55,860 bases of DNA, from assembly GCA_964536085.1 (NCBI GenBank), contig CAZHWR010000006.1:1-55860 (forward strand), read 5' to 3'. Each line of letters starts with the position of its first letter. Position 1 is the stretch's first letter. The position numbers were made by a program, and so were the translations under genes. This document shows, in pieces, positions 32,641 to 40,463 of the stretch. This DNA comes from CAZHWR01 sp964536085 (GTDB taxonomy: Bacteria > Bacillota > Clostridia > Oscillospirales > Ruminococcaceae). The notes under the pieces are model-generated. The model did not search any database, was not told the origin of the DNA, and saw only the letters and a program-made list of their open reading frames with translations.

Positions 32641-34959
32641 ATGCAGACTGATTGTAAAACAGGGCTCACAGCCACCGAGGTCAGCGACCGCCTTTCCCGC
32701 GGGCTCGTTAATTTGGACAGCACTCCCAAAACCAAGAGTGCCGCAAAGATACTTTTTGAAAATGTCTGCACGCTTTTTAATCTGATAAATTTTATACTTG
32801 CGGCGGCGGTAGCGCTTGTCGGCTCTTATAAAAATATGCTTTTTATGGGCGTTGTGCTCTGCAATCTGTTTATTGGGATAGTGCAGGAAATAAGGGCAAA
32901 AAGATCGGTGGACAAGCTCTCGCTTTCAGCTCCGTCGCGCGTCACGGTCATACGGGACGCAAACCAGAGTGAATTATCTCATGAACAGCTTGTGTTGGAC
33001 GATATTGTGGTTTTGAAAACCGGAGAGCAGATAACAGCGGACTGCGAGCTTGTTCACGGCGGCTGTACCGTGAACGAGGCGTTTATAACGGGTGAAGCAG
33101 ACGCGGTTTTTAAAGATGTCGGCAGCAAGCTTTACGCGGGTAGCTTTGTGACCTCGGGCATGGCGCTGGCGCAGGTCACAAGCGTCGGCGACGATAATTA
33201 TATAGCATCCATTTCAAGCCGTGTGAAGTATGTTAAAAAGGTGAATTCTGAAATAATGACGGCGCTCACAAAAATTATAAAAACGGTTTCATTTGTTATT
33301 TTTCCGATGGGCGCGCTGCTGTTTTACAATCAGTTCGCCAATTCAGGCGAGCCGCTTGCGCAGGCGGTGGTGAACACCGTCGCGGCGCTTACCGGGATGA
33401 TTCCGGAGGGTCTTGTGCTTTTGACAAGTACAGTGCTTGCCGCGGCGGTCATCAGACTTTCCCGCTCAAGGGTTTTGGTGCAAAGCCTTTACTGCATTGA
33501 AACGCTCGCCAGGGTTGACGTTTTGTGCCTTGACAAAACGGGGACGATAACGCAGGGCGTTATGGAGTGCTATGGCACGATGAGCTTGACGGACGGCTCT
33601 GCAGAAGAGGATTTGAGGACTTTTGTTACGCTGTTGGAGGACGATAACCCGGTTTTCGGCGCGTTGTGCGAAAAATACAAAGGCGGCGGTTCCTGCCATG
33701 GGCTTAAAGCGACTGCGTCCAGTCCGTTCGACAGCACAAAAAAATGGTCGGGAGTTACAGTGAACGGAGAATACAGCATTGTTTTGGGCGCGGCAGAATT
33801 TATTATAAAGCCGGACGAAAAGCTCAGAAAATTGCTGGAAGAATACAGCGAGGATTACCGCGTGCTGGTTTTGGCAAAAAGCGAAAAACCGATTGTTAAC
33901 GGCGCTCTGCCTGATGGATTAACGCCGGCTGCGCTTGTGCTTTTGCGCGACAGAATCAGAGACGGCGCGCGCGAAACGATGAATTATTTTACGGCTCAGG
34001 GCGTTGAACTCAAGGTGATATCGGGCGACGGGGCGAAAACTGTTTCGGAAATTGCTAAAAGGGCGGACGTTCCAAACAGCGGTAAGTATATCGATGTAAC
34101 GGGATTGCCCGATGAACAGCTCTCCCAGTTGGCGGAGGAATTTACTGTTTTCGGGAGGGTTACTCCCGGGCAGAAAGACATATTGGTCAAGGCGTTGCAG
34201 AAAAATGGTCATACAGTTGCAATGACAGGCGACGGCGTAAACGATGTTATGGCGCTCAAGCAGGCGGATTGCAGCGTCGCGATGGCGTCGGGCACGGCGG
34301 CCGCCAGAAACATTTCGGAAATAGTGCTTGTGGATTCGGATTTTTCCGCGTTGCCAAAGGTGGTACGGCAGGGCAGGCAGTCGATAAACAACATCCAGCG
34401 GTCTGCGTCGCTGTTTTTGATAAAAACGATTTATTCATCACTTTTAGCGCTCATTTTTATGTTTGTTTCTATGCCATATCCGTTCGTTCCGATCCAGCTG
34501 ACGCTGATCAGCGCGTTTACTATAGGAATACCGTCTTTTGTTTTGGGACTTGAACCGAACGATGAGCGGATAAAAGGCGGTTTCTTAAAAAATATTTTAG
34601 GACGCGCGGCGCCGGGAGGTCTGGCTGTTGTGCTTGGGATAGTCACTGTAATGGCTGTCGGAACGGCGATCGGTATTACCGGAGCGCAGCTTGACACTGT
34701 TTATGTCTCGGCAGCGGCGGCGGCAGGGCTTGCAAATCTCTTTTTCGTGTGCGTCCCTTTTAACAGAATCAGGATAACACTGTTCGTGTTAATGTGTTCG
34801 GCGATAGCGTTGGCTATGCTTTTTTTCAACAGCTTTTTCGGAGTTTGCGCTTTAGGGTTTAAGGCTGCGTTGCTTTTGACGGCGGTCGTTGCGGAGGTCA
34901 TATTATTTATTCTGCTGCTCAGGCATATAAATAGGATGGTCGACAAAAACTTAACCTAA
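32641..34959 (+). CDS. P-type cation-transporting ATPase (CtpE-like)
   Basis: A membrane pump forming a phospho-aspartate intermediate. Key elements in order: N-terminal actuator motif TGEAD (here ITGEADAVFKD), helix M4 with LTGMIPEGLVLLTS (PEGL motif typical of Ca2+/divalent pumps), phosphorylation site DKTGTITQG with Asp near 298, nucleotide-binding domain, MTGDGVNDVMALKQAD hinge, and six C-terminal helices. The frame opens at GTG 32629, but the ATG at 32641 has better spacing to AAGG and is used here. About 772 aa, shorter than PacL-type pumps and like CtpE. The stop codon lies within a repeat-derived sequence (see 34949-35011), so the native C-terminus may have been altered. Confidence 0.88.
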   Translation: MQTDCKTGLTATEVSDRLSRGLVNLDSTPKTKSAAKILFENVCTLFNLINFILAAAVALVGSYKNMLFMGVVLCNLFIGIVQEIRAKRSVDKLSLSAPSRVTVIRDANQSELSHEQLVLDDIVVLKTGEQITADCELVHGGCTVNEAFITGEADAVFKDVGSKLYAGSFVTSGMALAQVTSVGDDNYIASISSRVKYVKKVNSEIMTALTKIIKTVSFVIFPMGALLFYNQFANSGEPLAQAVVNTVAALTGMIPEGLVLLTSTVLAAAVIRLSRSRVLVQSLYCIETLARVDVLCLDKTGTITQGVMECYGTMSLTDGSAEEDLRTFVTLLEDDNPVFGALCEKYKGGGSCHGLKATASSPFDSTKKWSGVTVNGEYSIVLGAAEFIIKPDEKLRKLLEEYSEDYRVLVLAKSEKPIVNGALPDGLTPAALVLLRDRIRDGARETMNYFTAQGVELKVISGDGAKTVSEIAKRADVPNSGKYIDVTGLPDEQLSQLAEEFTVFGRVTPGQKDILVKALQKNGHTVAMTGDGVNDVMALKQADCSVAMASGTAAARNISEIVLVDSDFSALPKVVRQGRQSINNIQRSASLFLIKTIYSSLLALIFMFVSMPYPFVPIQLTLISAFTIGIPSFVLGLEPNDERIKGGFLKNILGRAAPGGLAVVLGIVTVMAVGTAIGITGAQLDTVYVSAAAAAGLANLFFVCVPFNRIRITLFVLMCSAIALAMLFFNSFFGVCALGFKAALLLTAVVAEVILFILLLRHINRMVDKNLT

Positions 34960-35011
34960 ATAAGGAGAAAACGGTTCTGCCGAACAAAATTTTTCCTATT
35001 TTGATTAAGTC
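34949..35011 (+). repeat. Partial copy of the MITE-like element at 51112-51387
   Basis: ACTTAACCTAAATAAGGAG and the following ACGGTTCTGCCGAACAAAAT match the left end of the 276-bp element near 51.1 kb at roughly 40 of 48 positions. After a short unmatched stretch, TTAAGTC (35005-35011) is the inverse of the GACTTAA end, so this could be a heavily deleted copy of about 63 bp. The last sense codons and the TAA stop of the P-type ATPase fall in its left end. Confidence 0.6.
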
Positions 35012-35095
35012 AAGGCATACAGAAAAGATAAACAGAAAGTGATTGTCATTAAGCGGCATAATGATCGGCTATTTTTGAAAGGTGTGATATTCGGT

Positions 35096-36124
35096 ATGGA
35101 ATATGGCAGTTATGCGCCTCAGGGCGGTGGATTTGACGGACATCAGGATTTTTTTCTTCAAAAGGCGCAGCAGAGACGGCGGATAAGAACCACAGCTTCG
35201 TTTATAGGCATTGCGCTGATTATGGTAACGGCGTTGGGTCGATTTTCGATGAATATTTCCGTTTGGCTAATGGGTATGTTCGGCGCTCAAATCGAACTCG
35301 TTGAAAATACCTTTTACGGGAGCGAACTTTTATATTGGATAGCATGCATGTTAAGCTCTGCTATTACAATGTTCATTCCGGCGGTTTTGCTCTATTTTGC
35401 GCTCGGTATGCCGTTTAGAATCAGAGACGTTATTAAGACGCCCAATCCTGCGGAGCTCGGAGTTTCCGTTCCGATAACGCTTTTTGCCACAATTGTTTCA
35501 AGCTATATTATTTCTTATATAGAGGCAATATTTTCAAGTGCGGGCGTTTCTACGGGAAGTCCCACTTATCCCGAGGCACAGACGCCTGCCATGATAATAA
35601 TGTACATTATTTATATGACGGTGATTCCCGCGGTATTTGAAGAGCTTATGTTTCGCGGAGTTATAATGACGTCGCTGCGCAGATTCGGCGACGGATTTGC
35701 CGTTGTAGTGTCGGCGCTGTTGTTCGGCTTGCTGCACGGTAACCTTTTACAGTCGATAAACGCGTTTTTTTTGGGGCTTTTGCTCGGATATTTTGCAGTA
35801 AAGAGCGGCTCGGTGATAACCGCCATGGTCATACACTTTGCAAACAATCTTTTGTATGCGGCGTTTAATCTTATTCTGCCGCATTTGTCCGATACACAGG
35901 CAAATATGGTTGTCGCTGTGGTTTACGGACTGATTGCAGTAGCGGGCATAGTTGCGCTGATAGTATATCTAAAGAAAAGCAGAACGGCATTCAGGCTGAT
36001 TAAGCTTCCGACGATGCTCACCGGCCCCGAGAGGGCTTTTAATACATTTACGGCTCTGGGAATGCTTGCAGCGGTTTTGTATTTTTGCTATGTCATCGTT
36101 TCTCAGATGTCTTTTGTGCAGTGA
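35096..36124 (+). CDS. CPBP family intramembrane glutamic protease (Abi/CAAX)
   Basis: A membrane protein with about eight helices and the CPBP (Rce1-like) motifs: EELMFRGV (Glu182, Glu183, Arg187), a second motif around FGLLHGNLLQSINAFFLGLLL with the conserved His, and VIHFANN with the third catalytic His/Asn. Such proteases cleave within membranes and include bacteriocin self-immunity and CAAX-processing relatives; the substrate here is unknown. The frame extends upstream to 35039, but the ATG at 35096 follows AAAGGTG, and the earlier codons run into the repeat-derived region. 342 aa. Confidence 0.88.
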   Translation: MEYGSYAPQGGGFDGHQDFFLQKAQQRRRIRTTASFIGIALIMVTALGRFSMNISVWLMGMFGAQIELVENTFYGSELLYWIACMLSSAITMFIPAVLLYFALGMPFRIRDVIKTPNPAELGVSVPITLFATIVSSYIISYIEAIFSSAGVSTGSPTYPEAQTPAMIIMYIIYMTVIPAVFEELMFRGVIMTSLRRFGDGFAVVVSALLFGLLHGNLLQSINAFFLGLLLGYFAVKSGSVITAMVIHFANNLLYAAFNLILPHLSDTQANMVVAVVYGLIAVAGIVALIVYLKKSRTAFRLIKLPTMLTGPERAFNTFTALGMLAAVLYFCYVIVSQMSFVQ

Positions 36125-36132
36125 GGTGCTGA

Positions 36133-36603
36133 ATGGAAATGGAAGCGCAGGTCGAATTTTTCATGAGAAAAGCGCTTGAGCAAGCAAGGATTGCCGAAAG
36201 CATGGGCGAGGTTCCGGTTGGAGCGGTGGTAGTGAAGGACGGCGAAATAGTGTCCGGCGCCTATAACACAAGGGAAACCGAAAAAAACGCCGTGGCTCAT
36301 GCGGAGATGTCGGCGATAAACGCTGCCTGCAAAAGGCTGGGAGGCTGGAGACTGCACGAATGCGATCTTTATGTCACTCTTGAACCTTGCCCTATGTGCG
36401 CCGGCGCAATAATTAATTCAAGGATAAAAAATTTGTATTTCGGCGCTTACGATAAAAAAGCCGGCTGCGCGGGGACAGTGGTCGATATTTTTTCACTCGG
36501 ATTCAATCATAAGCCGAATGTTATCGGCGGTGTTTTGGAAAAAGAATGTGCTTCAGTTTTAAGTGATTTTTTTGCAAAGCTTCGCAAGTCACATGCTGAA
36601 TAA
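36133..36603 (+). CDS. tadA: tRNA-specific adenosine deaminase TadA
   Basis: TadA converts A34 of tRNA-Arg(ACG) to inosine. The zinc-binding and catalytic motif HAE lies at residues 56-58 (AVAHAEMSAI) and PCPMC at 85-89. GEVPVGAVVV is typical of the N-terminal strand. The 156-aa length is normal. GAGGTG precedes the ATG and the gene follows the CPBP protease by 8 bp, so the pair may be cotranscribed. Confidence 0.95.
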   Translation: MEMEAQVEFFMRKALEQARIAESMGEVPVGAVVVKDGEIVSGAYNTRETEKNAVAHAEMSAINAACKRLGGWRLHECDLYVTLEPCPMCAGAIINSRIKNLYFGAYDKKAGCAGTVVDIFSLGFNHKPNVIGGVLEKECASVLSDFFAKLRKSHAE

Positions 36604-36642
36604 TAAAATGTCACAGTTTGTTCATATTTTATTAACAAAAAT

Positions 36643-36670
36643 TTGAAGTCAATATGATATCCTATATAAG
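36643..36670 (+). promoter_or_regulatory. Candidate promoter in the convergent tadA/ferredoxin space
   Basis: TTGAAG (36643-36648) and TATAAG (36665-36670), 16-bp spacer. It has no downstream gene on its strand before the opposing ferredoxin gene, so it would make a free-standing short RNA. Confidence 0.4.
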
Positions 36671-36674
36671 GATA

Positions 36675-36777
36675 AGGGAATTTTGAATTCTCTTATTGTC
36701 AATCCCCCTCCTTTATAATTAACTCCTTTTATTTTATCTGTTTTGCAGCCGGGCTTTCAGCCCGGTACTTTTTTTGT
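36675..36777 (+). ncRNA. Candidate small RNA of about 100 nt
   Basis: The predicted transcript begins with a perfect 11-bp hairpin (ATAAGGGAATT with AATTCTCTTAT, one GU), followed by an unpaired pyrimidine-rich linker containing CCCCCTCCTTTA, and ends with the intrinsic terminator CCGGGC-TTTCA-GCCCGG plus T-run at 36748-36776. The C-rich linker is complementary to Shine-Dalgarno sequences, a common design of trans-acting regulatory RNAs. The location between two convergent genes rules out a leader. No known RNA family is recognised. Confidence 0.45.
36748..36776 (+). terminator. Intrinsic terminator of the candidate small RNA
   Basis: CCGGGC (36749-36754) pairs with GCCCGG (36760-36765) over a 5-nt loop, followed by TACTTTTTTT. 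Confidence 0.75.
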
Positions 36778-36779
36778 AG

Positions 36780-37044
36780 CTCGTATTTTTAACAAGTGGA
36801 TTGTTGAAAGCTCTGTTGAAAAAGTTGAAAAGTTATATTTTGAATAAAAATTACTGTTTGTAAAAGCCGCGCAGAGGCGGCGGTTGATCGAGCATTTTCG
36901 AATAAAATATGCCGTTTTCGGAAGAAATCCAATTTTTTCGTTGTTGAAAACATGAATTTAATTGTTGTTGAAAATTTACACGTTGACCGCATAAAAGTCC
37001 GTGGTCAATAACACTTATCAGGCGATAATCAAATCTTATAGAAC
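36780..37044. other. AT-rich gene-free stretch with repeated GTTGAAAA
   Basis: No gene is supported. The motif GTTGAAA followed by A or G occurs five times in about 180 bp (two near 36803-36820, one near 36824, two near 36940-36972), all on the plus strand. An imperfect inverted repeat TTGACC/GGTCAA lies near 36984-37010. A minus-strand frame at 36789-36992 has no ribosome binding site. Confidence 0.35.
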
Positions 37045-37079
37045 AAAAAAGCTGTACGGTTTTACCGTACAGCTTTTTT
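37045..37079. terminator. Bidirectional terminator
   Basis: AAAAAAGCTGTACGG pairs perfectly with CCGTACAGCTTTTTT around TTTTA; the A/T runs allow termination in both directions, including transcripts from the ferredoxin gene. Confidence 0.85.
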
Positions 37080-37147
37080 GCTTATTGCGAACAGGTGCGC
37101 TTTCAGCGCAGCCGTTATCTGCATTAGATTGTAAAGCGGTCGGACGA

Positions 37148-37318
37148 TTAGTCCTCTGAAGGGGCTCCTACAGGACATACGCCCTCGCAAGCGCCGCAGG
37201 AAATGCAAGTGTCCGCGTCGATCACGAATTTATCACCGGCGTTGGATATTGCGTTAACGGGACATTCAGCCTCGCAAGCTCCGCAGGAGATACATTCGTC
37301 AGAGATTTTATATGCCAT
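37148..37318 (-). CDS. 2[4Fe-4S] ferredoxin
   Basis: A 56-aa clostridial-type ferredoxin that carries low-potential electrons in fermentation. Two CXXCXXCXXXCP motifs are visible: CISCGACEAECP and CISCGACEGVCP, each binding one [4Fe-4S] cluster. The N-terminus is MAYKISDECI and the C-terminus ends GAPSED. AAGGAGG lies just upstream of the start. The gene is monocistronic. Confidence 0.97.
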   Translation of the reverse strand: MAYKISDECISCGACEAECPVNAISNAGDKFVIDADTCISCGACEGVCPVGAPSED

Positions 37319-37457
37319 AGGGAAAACACCTCCTTAAATGGAATAAGACCGCATAAGTATAAGCGTGTTCAGCCGCAGTTTGGTGCTGCGGTCAATCGCA
37401 GTGCGATACAAAAACTGCGCGGGACAACGGTAATACCGCCGCCTTGCTTATATTCTA

Positions 37458-37485
37458 ATTATAGCACGAATCGAAAAAAATGCAA
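37458..37485 (-). promoter_or_regulatory. Promoter of the ferredoxin gene
   Basis: On the minus strand TTGCAT (37480-37485) and TATAAT (37458-37463), 16-bp spacer, with TGC directly before the -10 (extended -10). The leader to the start codon is about 135 nt. Confidence 0.65.
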
Positions 37486-37555
37486 GTAGTACAAGACCGA
37501 TACACGCCGTTTTGAGCGTTTTTATTCCTGCCGGAAGCCGAACGGTCACAAAAAG

Positions 37556-38509
37556 TCAGAGCGTGCAGTCAAACGCCAGCCAATCGGAGCTTTTAAGGCG
37601 TTTTTGAATTTTATATCCGCTGTTTTTAAGCGCTGATATAACGTCGTCTTCGCGGGTATTGATGATGCCGGAAAGCAAAAGATGAGCGTTCGGAGCCATA
37701 AAATCCTTTAAAGCTTCAAGCTGATTTATGATAACGTCGGCGACAATATTCATGCAGACGACGTCATACGCTCCCTTAAGCTGTTTTACCGTGTCAAGAG
37801 TTCCGAAATAAAATTCCGCGCGTTTATTAACGTTATTGAGCTTTGCGTTTTCTGCGGCGGTTTTTGCGGCAAGCTCGTCGATGTCAACTCCCTTTGCGCT
37901 GTCTGCGCCCAAAAGCAGGGCTGATATTGCGAGTATGCCGCTGCCGCAGCCGACGTCGAGCACTGATTCGCCGCCCGACACATTGTTTTCAAGCAGCTTC
38001 ATGCACATGGCTGTTGTGTCGTGCTGACCGGTTCCGAATGCCATGCCGGGATTGAGCCTTAATACAACATCGTTTTTGTCTGGCTTATACTCCTCCCAGT
38101 CGGGGCATATAACAAGACGTTCTCCGATGCGGATTGGATGATAATATTTTTTCCATTCGTTGCTCCAGTCCTCCTCGTTTACACTGGTGCATTTAAGCTC
38201 CAGCAGTCCAAGATCAACCTCAGGAAACTCCTGAGGGAGTTTATTAAGCCGGAGCTTAATGTTATCAAGCATCCGCGCACCCTCCGGAGAATTTTCAATG
38301 TAAAATATCACCTTGGTGTCGCAGTCTTTCATCCACATAAGCGATTCGTCGACAAAATCCCAGTTTGGCGCGGCGCCGTTTAAAAACTCTTCAAAATCCT
38401 CGCTGTCTTCGATGGCAAATCCGTTAACGCCCGCGTCCGTAAGCATTTCAGTAATACAAAAAGACGCGACGGAGGTGGTCAGTATCTGCGCTTCGATCCA
38501 TTCTTCCAT
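37556..38509 (-). CDS. prmA: Ribosomal protein L11 methyltransferase
   Basis: PrmA trimethylates lysines and the N-terminus of ribosomal protein L11 using S-adenosylmethionine. The SAM-binding motif VLDVGCGSGILAISAL lies at about 183-198; the upstream LNPGMAFGTGQHDTTAMC segment (about 152-170) is diagnostic of PrmA, and the NIVADVI motif follows. The N-terminal L11-recognition domain covers the first ~100 residues of 317. Its substrate gene rplK lies about 15 kb away in this window. Confidence 0.94.
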   Translation of the reverse strand: MEEWIEAQILTTSVASFCITEMLTDAGVNGFAIEDSEDFEEFLNGAAPNWDFVDESLMWMKDCDTKVIFYIENSPEGARMLDNIKLRLNKLPQEFPEVDLGLLELKCTSVNEEDWSNEWKKYYHPIRIGERLVICPDWEEYKPDKNDVVLRLNPGMAFGTGQHDTTAMCMKLLENNVSGGESVLDVGCGSGILAISALLLGADSAKGVDIDELAAKTAAENAKLNNVNKRAEFYFGTLDTVKQLKGAYDVVCMNIVADVIINQLEALKDFMAPNAHLLLSGIINTREDDVISALKNSGYKIQKRLKSSDWLAFDCTL

Positions 38510-38633
38510 GATAATTACCGTGACTTTTGCATTGGCAAAAGCGCCCTTTCTTTTCAGCTTAAAAAGACATTTAATTCTTATCGGATAATCTATGTGTTAA
38601 AAGCCGCAAATGGGCTATTCTTTGAAAAATAAA

Positions 38634-38672
38634 GGCTATAATAAGCATTAAGCTTATTATAGCCAAAAAAAT
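38634..38672 (-). terminator. Terminator of the HtrA gene
   Basis: GGCTATAATAAGC (minus strand) pairs with GCTTATTATAGCC, followed by TTTATTTTTC on the minus strand and by a run of A before it. Located 16 bp after the HtrA stop codon. Confidence 0.65.
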
Positions 38673-38687
38673 CAATTAATGCAAATC

Positions 38688-40367
38688 TTAATAGAGGTAG
38701 CCGCCGTTTGAACCGCCTTGGTCGCCGTCGTTTCCGTAAAAGCCGCCGCCGTTTTGGTCATTTGAATCGGAAGCTGTGGACGTTGCGTCGTCGCCCTTGT
38801 CTTCGGCGAGCGTTACAGACAGAGAAAAGGTCTTTCCGTTTCCTGTCGCGCTGTAACGGTACACTGTGAGCTTGACCTTGTCACCGGGGGATTTTTCTTT
38901 AAGATAGTCAATTACGACCTCGGAATCGGTAATCTCAGTACCGTCAATTTTGGTAATAATATCGCCCGCTCGGAGTCCCTGAGCGTAAGCGTTGACGCTC
39001 TCGTCAACTTCGGTTACATAAAGACCTGCAGGGACGCCGTAATATGCTGCATAGGTAGATGACATCTCCTGATAAGTTATGCCAAGCCTGGCTCTGTCTT
39101 TAACATAGCCGTATTTAACGAGATCGTCTACGATAGGCTGAACGTCGTTAGAGGATATTGCAAAGCCTATGCCTTCATAGTCAACGTCGGCAATTTTTGA
39201 CGAATTGATTCCGATTACCTGACCGTACATATTTACCAGCGCGCCGCCGGAGTTTCCGGGGTTGATAGCTGCGTCGGTCTGGATGCAGTTCATGGTGTAT
39301 GCGCTGGAAGAGCTTTGAATCGGACGTTCTACGGCGGATACGATGCCGCGGGTTATGCTTCCTGCGAGTTCAAGGCCCGCGGGATTCCCGATTGCAATAA
39401 CGTCTTCGCCGACCTCGGTTTCGGAGGAGTCGCCGAATTCAGCGGCGTTTAGATTAGTTTCATCTATTTTAATAACAGCAAGGTCGGTTTTGGAGTCGGA
39501 GCCTATGATGTCGGCTTCATATTCAGCCTCGTTTTCCAAAACGACTGAAACTCTGTCCGCGCCTTCAATGACGTGCGCGTTTGTGATAATATATCCGTCC
39601 GAGCTCATAATTACACCCGAGCCGGAGCTGGAAGCTGTAGAACTTTCCCCGAAGTTTGCAATACTGGACTGTGCGGTGTAAGCAATTATACCGACAACCG
39701 ATGGACGAACCTGCTTTGCGATTTGAGTAACGGTGAGCGCCTCGCCTGACGCTTCGGAATCCGTTTCGTCGTCTGTTGCAGGCTTGCTGTTAATAGTAAG
39801 GCTGGGACCGGAATTGGCGACTGCTTCTTCGCCCTGAGCGTTTGAAGAAGAACGGTTCGAAAAATATATTCCTGCAAACGAAGCTGCGGCGAGCGCAAAT
39901 ACTACAACGAGAATGACGAGAAATATAACAGGTCCTCTGCCCTTAGTCTTTGTGTTGCCGCCAACGCCGTTCTGACCCATTTGACTGTAATCTATAGGAG
40001 TGAATTTGTTGCTGTCGTTTTGAGAATCGGGATACGGGCTGTAGGAAAACGGCTCGTTGTGAGCCTGTTGATTGTCATCCGGCTGCTTTGCGTATGGATT
40101 GTAATCGGTTGACTGATCGTTTTGCGGCTGTGCCTCTACATAGTCCTGATAAGGCACAAAGTTAGGCTGCTCACCGCTTGTGCTGTAAAAACCGGCGGAC
40201 TGTGTATCGTGGATTTGCGGTTCGCCCGTTTGATTGGGCTCGTTGGGCTGCTCGGAGCCCGCAGTCTGTTCCGCGGCAGAGTCTTGTAAATTGTTCTCAG
40301 CGGTTTCAGGCTGCTGATTCTCTGCTTCCGAATCAGTATATTGGTTATTATCAAATTCGTTTGCCAT
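38688..40367 (-). CDS. HtrA/DegP-like membrane-anchored serine protease with PDZ domain
   Basis: HtrA proteases degrade misfolded proteins outside the membrane. A long Gln/Asn/Pro-rich cytoplasmic region (1-~140) precedes one membrane helix (about 146-168). The trypsin-like domain has the catalytic triad His265 (ITNAHVIEG), Asp295 (KTDLAVIK) and Ser373 (NPGNSGGALV). A PDZ domain (about 435-520) and a Gly/Asp/Asn-rich tail complete 559 aa, longer than the usual 400-450. It lies directly downstream of a two-component system on the same strand; in Bacillus an HtrA gene is controlled by the neighbouring CssRS secretion-stress system, so a similar link is plausible. Confidence 0.92.
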   Translation of the reverse strand: MANEFDNNQYTDSEAENQQPETAENNLQDSAAEQTAGSEQPNEPNQTGEPQIHDTQSAGFYSTSGEQPNFVPYQDYVEAQPQNDQSTDYNPYAKQPDDNQQAHNEPFSYSPYPDSQNDSNKFTPIDYSQMGQNGVGGNTKTKGRGPVIFLVILVVVFALAAASFAGIYFSNRSSSNAQGEEAVANSGPSLTINSKPATDDETDSEASGEALTVTQIAKQVRPSVVGIIAYTAQSSIANFGESSTASSSGSGVIMSSDGYIITNAHVIEGADRVSVVLENEAEYEADIIGSDSKTDLAVIKIDETNLNAAEFGDSSETEVGEDVIAIGNPAGLELAGSITRGIVSAVERPIQSSSSAYTMNCIQTDAAINPGNSGGALVNMYGQVIGINSSKIADVDYEGIGFAISSNDVQPIVDDLVKYGYVKDRARLGITYQEMSSTYAAYYGVPAGLYVTEVDESVNAYAQGLRAGDIITKIDGTEITDSEVVIDYLKEKSPGDKVKLTVYRYSATGNGKTFSLSVTLAEDKGDDATSTASDSNDQNGGGFYGNDGDQGGSNGGYLY

Positions 40368-40463
40368 TTGAGTATCGTCCTTTCTTTAATTTGACTGTAT
40401 ATTATCTTACCCGCAAATTGTTACCGAAGAATAAAGATGTAATAAATTCATATGCACATTTTT

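Noticed and set aside
36604..36780. Signal recognition particle RNA, which often follows tadA in Firmicutes
   Set aside because: The conserved SRP apical loop and GGAAG-type internal loop are missing and the fold is different.
36789..36992. 67-aa minus-strand ORF
   Set aside because: No ribosome binding site and highly AT-biased composition explained by the repeated GTTGAAAA motif.
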